From assembly GCF_011492945.1 (NCBI RefSeq), contig NZ_CP045119.1:1054001-1118000 (forward strand): a DNA stretch of 64,000 nt, read 5' to 3'. The stretch comes from Rubrobacter tropicus (lineage in GTDB: Bacteria > Actinomycetota > Rubrobacteria > Rubrobacterales > Rubrobacteraceae). The notes under the pieces are model-generated. The model searched no databases and was not told where the DNA came from. It saw only the letters and a program-made list of their open reading frames with translations. Below are positions 31,630 through 39,190 of this stretch, piece after piece (position 1 is the stretch's first letter; every line of letters starts with the position of its first letter). Both the position numbers and the translations under genes were made by a program.

Positions 31630-32220
31630 CTATTCCTCTCTGTTGATGAAAGTCTCCACGTTCCGCCAGCCGAGCTCCCCGGAGAGCACCCTCCAGAGCT
31701 CGGGCGGCATCTCGAAGCGGCTGGCGCCGCACCGGCGGCCCCGAATGGAGAGGGTCTTTAGGGTATCGTTGCCGGCGGCCAAAGCGCCGTCGTCGGCGAC
31801 GGCCCCGATCAGGTACGCCTGCTCGACCGCGGCGCCCTCCTCCAGCCCGACCGCGACCCGTTCCACGAGGTCCCGCCCGACCACCGGCGCGAAGAGGTAG
31901 CCCGTGGTCGCCGCCAGGAGCCCCGAGGGTTCGAGGACGAGGTCGTACTCCAGCGCCGACCGCTCGCCCGCGCTCCTGACGCCCCTGAGGACGGTCCTGA
32001 AGGCGTGGTCGGCGGCGTACCGTTCGAGGCGGGTCCGGATCTCCCCAAGCTCGGCCAGCTCTTCGGGTGTCGGCCCTTGCGCGAAAGCGCCGTTTGCCGT
32101 GGCGCGCTCCCAGACCTCTTCGGGAAAGACGATGCTCAAAGAACCGGCGTTTGCGAAGAGGCGGACCCGGCCCTCCAGCCGCTCCAGCCCTTCGAGGCTC
32201 TCCACCCTTACCTCTTGCAT
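31630..32220 (-). CDS. Protein of unknown function, 196 residues
   Basis: I do not recognise a family. The product is soluble and mixed alpha/beta, with an acidic N-terminal half ('TPEELAELGEIRTRLERYAA') and a conserved-looking C-terminus ('FEMPPELWRVLSGELGWRNV'). ATG 32220 has no clear ribosome site; TACAGT lies seven bases upstream, so a leaderless message is possible. It is the first gene of the aminotransferase/Ddl-like operon. Confidence 0.65.
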   Translation of the reverse strand: MQEVRVESLEGLERLEGRVRLFANAGSLSIVFPEEVWERATANGAFAQGPTPEELAELGEIRTRLERYAADHAFRTVLRGVRSAGERSALEYDLVLEPSGLLAATTGYLFAPVVGRDLVERVAVGLEEGAAVEQAYLIGAVADDGALAAGNDTLKTLSIRGRRCGASRFEMPPELWRVLSGELGWRNVETFINREE

Positions 32221-32239
32221 GGCGGCGACTGTATCACAA

Positions 32240-32268
32240 TTGGCTATCAGCCTTCAGCTTTCGGCATG
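32240..32268. repeat. Short TCAGC heptamer repeat
   Basis: TATCAGCCTTCAGCTTTCGGC, three heptamers of the intergenic repeat family, in the divergent gap between the unknown-function gene and rdgB. Confidence 0.5.
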
Positions 32269-32304
32269 GGGACTCCTTTGTGTAGACTTCGCCTCGTGGG
32301 AGAC

Positions 32305-32855
32305 ATGAGGGTCATCTTCGTTACGGGCAACGAGCACAAGCGCCGGGAGGTGCGCGAGATCCTGGGCGTCGAGCTGGAGGGCGCGGACGTCGAGGTTCCC
32401 GAGGTTCAGGCCGTGGATCCGGCCGACGTCGCCGCCGCCAAGGCGCTCGCCGCCCGCGAGGCTTTGGGTTTCCCGGATGCTTGCGTGCTGGCCGAGGATT
32501 CGGGGGTCATGGTGGGGGCCTGGAACGGGTTTCCGGGGGCGCTTACCAAGTGGCTGATGGGGAGCGTCGGCAACGAGGGGTTGCTCAAGATGCTCTCGGG
32601 TTTCGAGGACCGATCCGCCCTGGCCGTCTGTGTGGCGGCCGTCGTGGCGCCGGACGGGGGGGTTGAGACCTTCAGGGGCGAGGTGCGGGGCGAGATCGCT
32701 TCGGAGGCGCGGGGGAGGGGCGGGTTCGGGTACGATCCCGTGTTCGTTCCCGAGTGGTCTGCGCTGACTTACGCGGAGTTGGGGAGGAGAAGAACCAGGA
32801 CTCGCACAGGGCGCGGGCGTTCCGGGGGGTACGGGGGTGGTTAGAAAGGGCGTAG
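32305..32855 (+). pseudogene. rdgB: RdgB/HAM1 non-canonical purine NTP pyrophosphatase, frameshifted near C-terminus
   Basis: It starts 'MRVIFVTGNEHKRREVREIL' and has 'VLAEDSGVMVGAWNGFPGA' and 'GRGGFGYDPVFVPEWSALTY', all HAM1 hallmarks. After 'TYAEL' the frame turns into Arg/Gly repeats and stops at 32844. One extra G in the run at 32781-32784 would restore 'GEEKNQDSHRARAFRG', the expected family end, stopping at 32855 with 183 residues. The enzyme clears ITP/XTP. A single G lost from a G run is a typical sequencing slip, so the gene may be intact in the cell. Confidence 0.85.
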
Positions 32856-32962
32856 CGGGGGGGTATAGAGCGGCATGGGGAAGAGCGCTGGATCTCATCC
32901 GAAACCGGCGCTTTTGGTATTCTGTCAAAGGGTTAGTACCTCGGAGAGGGAAGGGGCCGCGA

Positions 32963-34003
32963 ATGTCGGCAGAGAAAGAACACTCGGAGAACGGGGGCGC
33001 GGTAGCCACTAGCTCCGAACGCCTGGTAGACCTCTACAGGGAGATGGTCAAGATCCGGGCCTTCGAAGAGGCCTGCCAGAAGGGGTTCAGGCAGGGCAAG
33101 ATCGGGGGCTACCTCCACGTCTATATAGGCCAGGAGGCGGTCGCGACGGGCTTTCTGGACTCCTTCAAAGAAGGCGACAAGGTCATCACCGCCTACCGCG
33201 ACCACGCCCACGCCCTCCTGCTTGGCACCGACCCGAAAGAGGTAATGGCCGAGCTCTACGGCAAGGGCACCGGGATGGTCAAGGGCAAGGGCGGCTCGAT
33301 GCACCTCTTCGACGTCGAGCGGGGCCTGATGGGCGGCTACGGCATCGTCGCCGGGCACATCCCCCTGGGCGTCGGCTTCGCCTACGCCATGAAGTACCAG
33401 GGCACGGACCACATCACCCAGCTCTATTTGGGTGATGGTTCCATCTCCAACGGCGCCTTCCACGAGGCGGCCAACCTCGCCGGGCTCTGGGGCAAGGACG
33501 GCATGTGCCCGTGCCTGTTCATAGTCGAGAACAACCAGTACGGGATGGGGACGTCGGTCGAACGGACCACCGCCATGACCGACCTCGCGGCCAAGTTCGA
33601 CGCCTACGGCATCGAGAACGAGAAGGTAGACGGCATGGACATAGAGGCCGTCATCGAGTGCGCGGAGAGGCTCACCCAGCAGGTCCGAGAGACGGGCAAG
33701 CCTTACGCCGTCGAGGTGCTCACGTACCGGACGGCCCCCCACGGCGCGGCGGACTTCTTCGAGAAATACAGGGACAAGTCCGAGGTCGAGGAGTGGCGCA
33801 AGCGGGACCCGATCGGGATGCTGGAGAAGAAGCTCCTCGAAAACGACGCGGCCGACGAGGAGAAGCTGGACGAGATCCGCTCCGAGGCCAAGGAGATCGT
33901 AGACGAGGCGGTGAAGTTCGCCAACGAGAGCGATGAGCCAGAGTTGGACGAACTCTACACCGACGTCTACGCCGGGGCCGACGAGTACATGGGGGAGGAG
34001 TAG
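32963..34003 (+). CDS. pdhA: Pyruvate/2-oxoacid dehydrogenase E1 component, alpha subunit
   Basis: A 346-residue TPP-dependent decarboxylase subunit. It shows 'GFRQGKIGGYLHVYIGQEAV', 'AYRDHAHALLLG', 'KGKGGSMHLFDVERGLMGG' and the TPP motif beginning 'YLGDGSISNGAFHEAANLAG' and closing at 'VENNQYGMGT'. ATG 32963 follows a purine-rich stretch; the longer frame to 32837 is non-coding overlap with rdgB. E1beta follows with overlapping stop/start. Acetoin or branched-chain substrates cannot be ruled out, but the closest motif set is pyruvate dehydrogenase. Confidence 0.9.
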   Translation: MSAEKEHSENGGAVATSSERLVDLYREMVKIRAFEEACQKGFRQGKIGGYLHVYIGQEAVATGFLDSFKEGDKVITAYRDHAHALLLGTDPKEVMAELYGKGTGMVKGKGGSMHLFDVERGLMGGYGIVAGHIPLGVGFAYAMKYQGTDHITQLYLGDGSISNGAFHEAANLAGLWGKDGMCPCLFIVENNQYGMGTSVERTTAMTDLAAKFDAYGIENEKVDGMDIEAVIECAERLTQQVRETGKPYAVEVLTYRTAPHGAADFFEKYRDKSEVEEWRKRDPIGMLEKKLLENDAADEEKLDEIRSEAKEIVDEAVKFANESDEPELDELYTDVYAGADEYMGEE

Positions 34004-34995
34004 TGGCGGAGACCAAGACTTACCGCGAGGCGCTGCGGGAGGGCATGGTCCACGAGATGGACCAGGACGAGTCCGTCGTCCTCATGGGCGAGGACATCGG
34101 CGTCTACGGCGGCACGCACCTCATCACCGACGGCCTCATAGACGAGTACGGCCCGAAGAGGGTCATGGACACCCCGATCAGCGAGGGGGGCTTCACCGGG
34201 GCCGCCATCGGGATGGCGATGATGGGCATGAGGCCCGTCGTCGAGATGATGACCTGGAACTTCTCGTTTCTCGCGTCCGACCAGATCATCCAGAACGCGG
34301 CAAAGGTCCGCTACTTCTCGGGCGGCCAGGTCGAAGTGCCGCTGGTCATTAGAGGCCCCAACGGCGGCGGCGTCCAGCTCTCCGCGCAGCACACGCACTC
34401 CCTGGAGAACCTCTACGGGCATTTCCCCGGCCTCAAAGTCGTCAGTCCCGTGACGCCGAACGACGTGAAGGGGATGATGATCACGGCGATAAGGGACCCG
34501 AACCCCGTGATCTTCCTCGAAGCCGGCGCCCTCTACGGCACGAAGGGCGAGGTGGAAGACGGCGACAACGCCGTCGAGTTCGGCAAGGCGCGCGTCGCCC
34601 GCGAGGGCTCGGACGTAACCCTCATAGCCTACGGCCGCCAGGTAAACCTTTGCCTGCGGGCGGCTAACACGCTCGAAGAGGAAGACGGCGTCAGCGCCGA
34701 GGTCATCGACCTCCGTTCTATACGGCCTTTTGATGAGGACACGATCGTCCGGTCCGTCGAGAAGACGCACCGGGCCGTGACGGTGCAGGAGCAGTGGCGG
34801 TGGTTCGGGGTGGCGAGCGAGGTCGCTGCGATCATCCAGGAGCAGGCCTTCGATTCTTTGGACGCGCCCGTCATGCGGGTGAGCGGGGCGGAGGTGCCCG
34901 CGCCCTACGCGAGGAACCTGGAGTTGGCCGCCTTCCCGAGCGAGAAGCAGGTAACGAACGCGGCCCGTCGGGCTCTGTATATAGAGGAGAAGTAG
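34003..34995 (+). CDS. pdhB: Pyruvate/2-oxoacid dehydrogenase E1 component, beta subunit
   Basis: A 330-residue transketolase-like subunit: 'TYREALREGMVHEMDQDE', 'VVLMGEDIGVYGGTHLITDG', 'RVMDTPISEGGFTGAAIGMA', 'IRGPNGGGVQLSAQHTHSLE' and 'VIDLRSIRPFDEDTIVRSV'. It pairs with the alpha subunit to form the E1 heterotetramer. GTG 34003 shares a base with the alpha stop. No E3 (dihydrolipoyl dehydrogenase) gene is in the cluster. Confidence 0.93.
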   Translation: MAETKTYREALREGMVHEMDQDESVVLMGEDIGVYGGTHLITDGLIDEYGPKRVMDTPISEGGFTGAAIGMAMMGMRPVVEMMTWNFSFLASDQIIQNAAKVRYFSGGQVEVPLVIRGPNGGGVQLSAQHTHSLENLYGHFPGLKVVSPVTPNDVKGMMITAIRDPNPVIFLEAGALYGTKGEVEDGDNAVEFGKARVAREGSDVTLIAYGRQVNLCLRAANTLEEEDGVSAEVIDLRSIRPFDEDTIVRSVEKTHRAVTVQEQWRWFGVASEVAAIIQEQAFDSLDAPVMRVSGAEVPAPYARNLELAAFPSEKQVTNAARRALYIEEK

Positions 34996-34996
34996 G

Positions 34997-36358
34997 ATGC
35001 CCGAAGTCATAATGCCCAAGATGGGCGACGCGATGGAGGAGGGGACCCTCCTCAAGTGGCTCAAGAGCGAGGGGGACGACGTCTCCGAGGGCGACGCCAT
35101 CGCCGAGATCGAGACCGACAAGGTCACGATGGAACTCGAGGCCGAGGACGCCGGCACCCTCGCCCAGCTCATAGCCTCGGAAGGCGACGACGTCCCCGTC
35201 GGAGAGGCCATAGCCTTTATAGCCGGCGAGGGCGAGGAGGTCCCCGAACGCGGCGGTGAGGCCGGCGGCGAGGCCGAGGAGGGCGGGGACGAAGGGGGCG
35301 GAGGCGCCCAGGCGACGGCCACCGAGACCGAAGAGGAAGAGTCCGAAGACGGTGGCGGAGAAGCTCGGGCGGAGGCGCCTTCGGGCAACGGCGCCGGCGG
35401 CAACGGGCAGTTTCGGGCCTCCCCGATCGTGCGCCGCCTGGCGCGGGAGAACGACCTCGACCTCTCCAAGATAGACGGCTCGGGGCCGGCGGGCCGCATC
35501 GTCGAGCGCGACGTGAAGGCCGCCATGGAGCGCGGCGACGCAAAGGCCGACGGCGGGGCGCAGGCCGACGGCAAGGCGGACGTCGCCGCGCCCGAGCAGC
35601 CGACGGAGGGCCAGGCCCAGATGCAGGGCTTCCAGCCCGCGCGTCTGCCGGAGCCGACGGGGGCCGAGGGCACGCAGCTCGTCGAGCCGACGCGGATGAT
35701 GAAGGTCATCGGCGAGCGGATGACCGAGGCCAAGCAGCACGTCCCGCACTTCTACGCCACCGTAGAGGTCGACATGAACAACGCCATGGCCTTGCGCAAG
35801 CAGCTAAACGCCCAGCTCGAAGACGAGGGCATCAAGCTCTCCGTCAACGACTTCGTCATGAAGGCGTGCGCCGTGGCCCTGCGCAACAACCCCAACCTCA
35901 ACGCCATCTACACGACCAGGGGCGTCGAACTCCACCAGAAGGTCGACATGGCGATGGCCGTCGCGCTCGACCAGGGGCTCATCACCCCGGTCATAAAGGA
36001 CGCGGGGAGCAAGGGGCTCGCCCAGATCTCCCGCGAGTCGAAAGACCTCGCGAAGAGGGCGCGCGAGGGCGGCCTCAAACCCGAGGAGTACCAGGGGGGC
36101 ACGATCACCGTCTCCAACATGGGCATGTTCGGCATCGAGAGCTTCACCGCGATCATAAACCCGCCCCAGGCCGCGATAATCGCCGTGAGCTCCATCGTCA
36201 AGCGCCCGAAGTACGACGAGAACGGCGAACTGGTCCCCGCCAGCATGATGAAGCTTACGTTGTCGGCCGACCACCGCATAGCCAACGGCCGCGACGGCGC
36301 AATCTACATGGCCGAGGTTCAGAAGGTCCTCGAAAACCCGGTAATGCTGATGGTCTAA
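34997..36358 (+). CDS. pdhC: Dihydrolipoamide acyltransferase (E2)
   Basis: A 453-residue E2. The lipoyl domain (1-78) has lipoyl-lysine in 'EIETDKVTMELEAEDAG'. An acidic Glu/Gly/Ala linker follows, then the peripheral subunit-binding domain at about 137-175 ('ASPIVRRLARENDLDLSKID'), a second linker, and the catalytic domain from about 235. The active-site motif is 'SADHRIANGRDGAIYM': the His is present, but the usual HRxxxDG Asp is Asn. It completes the E1alpha-E1beta-E2 operon, one base after E1beta. Confidence 0.93.
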   Translation: MPEVIMPKMGDAMEEGTLLKWLKSEGDDVSEGDAIAEIETDKVTMELEAEDAGTLAQLIASEGDDVPVGEAIAFIAGEGEEVPERGGEAGGEAEEGGDEGGGGAQATATETEEEESEDGGGEARAEAPSGNGAGGNGQFRASPIVRRLARENDLDLSKIDGSGPAGRIVERDVKAAMERGDAKADGGAQADGKADVAAPEQPTEGQAQMQGFQPARLPEPTGAEGTQLVEPTRMMKVIGERMTEAKQHVPHFYATVEVDMNNAMALRKQLNAQLEDEGIKLSVNDFVMKACAVALRNNPNLNAIYTTRGVELHQKVDMAMAVALDQGLITPVIKDAGSKGLAQISRESKDLAKRAREGGLKPEEYQGGTITVSNMGMFGIESFTAIINPPQAAIIAVSSIVKRPKYDENGELVPASMMKLTLSADHRIANGRDGAIYMAEVQKVLENPVMLMV

Positions 36359-36411
36359 AGCTGTTAGCCGTCAGCGTTCAGCTTGGAGCCCCCGGATATC
36401 GCCGGGGGCTC
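36359..36411 (+). terminator. Terminator hairpin after the E2 gene, preceded by TCAGC repeat
   Basis: Repeat units (TTAGCCGTCAGCGTTCAGC) at 36362-36383 are followed by a ten-base-pair stem GAGCCCCCGG/CCGGGGGCTC (36386-36411) with a six-base loop, then TTCG. It ends the 2-oxoacid dehydrogenase operon. Confidence 0.65.
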
Positions 36412-36548
36412 TTCGCGTTGGGCGTTGTCCGCCGGGTGAGCCGTACGGGGGATCGCCGGCCCGGCGTCGCCCGGCAGGAACGGGTGCGGCGTCTGCAAGA
36501 CGCCACGGTGCTCGGGAACCGCGTAGCCTTTCGCGTTGTAGAAGGGGT

Positions 36549-37133
36549 ATGGATCTCCGAGAGGGAGGATCGGCCGTAGTCCCGGAGGAAGCATCGCTGG
36601 TCGAGAGGGCTAAGGGTGGCGACGCCGCCGCGTACGAGGAACTGGTGCGCGGGCACCAAGCCGTGGCCTTCCGGACGGCTTTTACGATCACGGGCGACGC
36701 CGCGGAGGCAGAAGACGCCGCCCAGGAGGCTTTCGTGAAAGTCTATAGAACCTTGAACCGTTTCCGCTCCGGCGCCCCTTTCAGGCCGTGGCTGCTTACC
36801 GTGGTCGCGAACGAGGCCAGGAATCGGCGCAGGGCGGCAGGGCGGAGGTTCGGCCTCACGCTCCGGGCGGCGGAGTACGGAACCCAGAGCGTACCTCCCT
36901 CCCCGGAGACGACCGTCGTGGCCGAAGAGCGGCGGGCCGAGTTGCTCGGGGCCATAGAGGGGCTTCGTGAGGAGGACCGGGAGGTGATCTCGCTCAGGTA
37001 TTTCCTTGAACTCTCCGAGGCGGAGGCCGCGTCCGTTGTGGGATGCGCGCGGGGCACCATAAAGTCGCGGCTCTCAAGGGCCGTCGGCAGGCTGAGGGAG
37101 AAGATGATGGAGGCGCAAGATGCCACCGGATAG
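36549..37133 (+). CDS. ECF-family RNA polymerase sigma factor
   Basis: A 194-residue sigma-70 family protein with sigma2 ('YEELVRGHQAVAFRTAFTIT', 'AEDAAQEAFVKVYRTLNRFR', 'PFRPWLLTVVANEARNRRR') and sigma4 ('LREEDREVISLRYFLELSEA', 'VGCARGTIKSRLSRAVGRLR'). Regions 3 and 1 are absent, as in group 4 sigmas. Its 3' end overlaps the start of a membrane protein that is probably its anti-sigma factor. The signal is unknown. Confidence 0.93.
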   Translation: MDLREGGSAVVPEEASLVERAKGGDAAAYEELVRGHQAVAFRTAFTITGDAAEAEDAAQEAFVKVYRTLNRFRSGAPFRPWLLTVVANEARNRRRAAGRRFGLTLRAAEYGTQSVPPSPETTVVAEERRAELLGAIEGLREEDREVISLRYFLELSEAEAASVVGCARGTIKSRLSRAVGRLREKMMEAQDATG

Positions 37134-37827
37134 GGACCTCGACAGGGAACTGCGGGACCTCGGCCCCCACGTCGAGTACCCCCCGGTGCCGGACCTGGCC
37201 GTGTCGGTCCGAAACCGGCTGGAAGCCGACGCCGGTTCTCCCGAATCTACTTCCCGATCCCGGCCACAGCTCTGGTGGATCGCCGCCGCCGCGCTCGCGT
37301 TGCTCGTGGCGATCCCGGTTCTCTCGCTGTCGATCCAGGGCATGGGTGGCGGGGGATCGTCCGTCGGGGGAGGTGCTGCCGGAGGCAGCGCGGTTAGAGA
37401 GAGCCGTGAGGGCGGAGGCGACGTCGCCGGGCGAGGTGCGCCGACGTCGATGGCTATGGAATCCGGAGCTTCCGCCGCTTCGGCTGAGGCAGCGTGTGCC
37501 TCGCCGGAGCCGATCCTCGAAGCCAAGCCTGCGCTGGGTGCCCCGGGGGATGAGTTCGGTATCCGTGGGAGGTACTTCGACGGCAATCTAACTGACTGCG
37601 ACGACGACCCGGCCCGCGGCGTGCGCGTCGAGTTCCTGCAGGACGGAAGGACGTGGGAGCTCGGCAGGTTGGTATCCGACAAAGACTCGCGGCTGGCCGC
37701 GAAACTGGAGGTGCCGGCCGATGTCGGTTCCGGGCGTGCGACCGTGCGCGCCACCTACGGCCAGGGGCCGCCCCAAGACCCCTACGGACGGGCTTCGGCC
37801 GAAGCTAGGTTCCTCGTGACCGAGTAG
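37120..37827 (+). CDS. Putative membrane-bound anti-sigma factor
   Basis: A 235-residue protein. The first 45 residues are cytoplasmic and charged ('LDRELRDLGPHVEYPPVPDL'), followed by one TM helix at about 50-70 ('LWWIAAAALALLVAIPVLSL'), a Gly/Ser-rich linker, and an extracytoplasmic domain at about 125-235. That domain contains a Cys pair ('EAACASPEP', 'NLTDCDDDP') and an Ig-like end. There is no zinc-binding HxxxCxxC motif. Assignment rests mainly on its overlap with the ECF sigma gene. Confidence 0.7.
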   Translation: MPPDRDLDRELRDLGPHVEYPPVPDLAVSVRNRLEADAGSPESTSRSRPQLWWIAAAALALLVAIPVLSLSIQGMGGGGSSVGGGAAGGSAVRESREGGGDVAGRGAPTSMAMESGASAASAEAACASPEPILEAKPALGAPGDEFGIRGRYFDGNLTDCDDDPARGVRVEFLQDGRTWELGRLVSDKDSRLAAKLEVPADVGSGRATVRATYGQGPPQDPYGRASAEARFLVTE

Positions 37828-37844
37828 GAGACGGTTCACACCGT

Positions 37845-38630
37845 CTACCGCCTCTTTTTCGTCCTCGTCTTCTTGCCGCCGTTCGGGCTCTCCGCGGGCG
37901 GGGGTGCCGGGTCTTCCTTGGCGCGGTAGTCGTCGTCCTCGGAACTCTCCGCCTCGACCGTCTCCGACCCTCCATTTTCGACGTTCGGCTTCGGGGCGTT
38001 GCGGTAGATGAGGAGGTTCTGGAAGATGCTGATCACGTTCGAGCTCACCCAGTAGACGAAGAGGCCGGCTGGAAATCGGAGTAGCACGATACCGAAGACG
38101 AGGGGCAAAAAGCGCATGATCCTCTTCTGCTCCGGCGCCGTGTTCTGCATGGCTATCTCCTGGGAGATCATCATGGTCGCGATGTACAGGACGGGCAGGA
38201 TGTAGAGGGGGTCGTAGACTGTCAGGTCCTGGAACCACAGGAGGCCGCCGTTTCTGAAGCTCTCCAGCCCCTCGAACTCCTTTATTGTGTAGAAGAGGAC
38301 GAGGAAGATGGGCAACTGCACGACGATGGGCAGGCAGCCGCCGAGCGGGTTTGCCCCGCGCTCGCTGTAGAGCTTCATCATCTCTTGCTGGAGCTTCTGT
38401 GGGTCATCCTTGTGTTCCTTGCGCAGCTCGTCCATCGCCGGCTTGAGCTCCTGCATCTTGCGCATGCTCTTTACCTGACGGATCGTCAGCGGGAAGAGAA
38501 TGGTGCGCACCACCACGGTGAGCATGACTATGGAGAGCCACCACGGCGCCCCCCAGCCGTGGAAGGTGGAGAGCGTGAAGCCCATGACGTTGAAGAGGGG
38601 ATCGAAGAGGTCCCTCAAGAATTGCAGCAT
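37845..38630 (-). CDS. yidC: YidC/Oxa1-family membrane protein insertase
   Basis: A 261-residue insertase that helps place proteins in the membrane, with or without Sec. It has five hydrophobic segments, the conserved groove Arg in 'LTVVVRTILFPLTIRQVKSM', the coiled-coil 'MQELKPAMDELRKEHKDDPQ', 'NPLGGCLPIVVQLPIFLVLF', and 'PAGLFVYWVSSNVISIFQNL'. The tail is Lys/Arg-rich ('GGKKTRTKKRR'), as in ribosome-binding YidC forms. ATG 38630 follows AAAGGATT. It is not next to rpmH/rnpA here, so it may be a second paralogue. Confidence 0.93.
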   Translation of the reverse strand: MLQFLRDLFDPLFNVMGFTLSTFHGWGAPWWLSIVMLTVVVRTILFPLTIRQVKSMRKMQELKPAMDELRKEHKDDPQKLQQEMMKLYSERGANPLGGCLPIVVQLPIFLVLFYTIKEFEGLESFRNGGLLWFQDLTVYDPLYILPVLYIATMMISQEIAMQNTAPEQKRIMRFLPLVFGIVLLRFPAGLFVYWVSSNVISIFQNLLIYRNAPKPNVENGGSETVEAESSEDDDYRAKEDPAPPPAESPNGGKKTRTKKRR

Positions 38631-38684
38631 GTAAAGTAATCCTTTGCCTCGCGGAAGGTGTGTGCCCTGCTCTTCGGGGCGGTG

Positions 38685-39068
38685 CTACACCCAGCCGCCG
38701 AGGCCGGAGATCAGGACGGCCAACGGCCCGAAGAGCAGGGCCACCAGCAAGGGCCACGCCTCACCGTGCGTAGAGACGCCCGGAGTTGGCGCGAAAGCGC
38801 GGACCGCGGCCGCCACCGGGCTCGTCCACGGTAGAGGGTCCAGGCTCGCCGCGAGCCTGGAGGTCAGGCACACCACGCAGCCCGTCGCGCCCAGGAAGGC
38901 GAGCAGCGAGAGGCCGTAGTCTATGCCGGCGTAGGCCTCCTCGGGACGGGCGACGTCCGCCAAAAGGCCGATCAGGACGAGCGCTAGCAGCGGTCCCGCG
39001 CCGGTCCCGGCCGCGCGTTCGGGGTGCCCGTTCTCTGGCTCGAACTTCTTGAAAGAGAAGAAATCCAT
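38685..39068 (-). CDS. Small membrane protein of unknown function
   Basis: A 127-residue product with a charged N-terminus ('MDFFSFKKFEPENGHPERAA') and three hydrophobic helices. No family is recognised. ATG 39068 has no ribosome site, but TACAAT lies 11 bases upstream, which suggests a leaderless message; an ATG at 39089 would place the start upstream of that box. It lies 54 bases before yidC on the same strand and is divergent from the EF-G-like gene. Confidence 0.6.
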   Translation of the reverse strand: MDFFSFKKFEPENGHPERAAGTGAGPLLALVLIGLLADVARPEEAYAGIDYGLSLLAFLGATGCVVCLTSRLAASLDPLPWTSPVAAAVRAFAPTPGVSTHGEAWPLLVALLFGPLAVLISGLGGWV

Positions 39069-39190
39069 ACGAGGTGTGGATTGTAGCATCCGGGGGCCCG
39101 CGGCCTGCGCGGAAAAGCGGGCTGCGTTAAGCTGGTTGCCCTACCCGTGGGGACGGGTGGAGAGGTGCAATCTCTCGGAGAGGAGGAATC

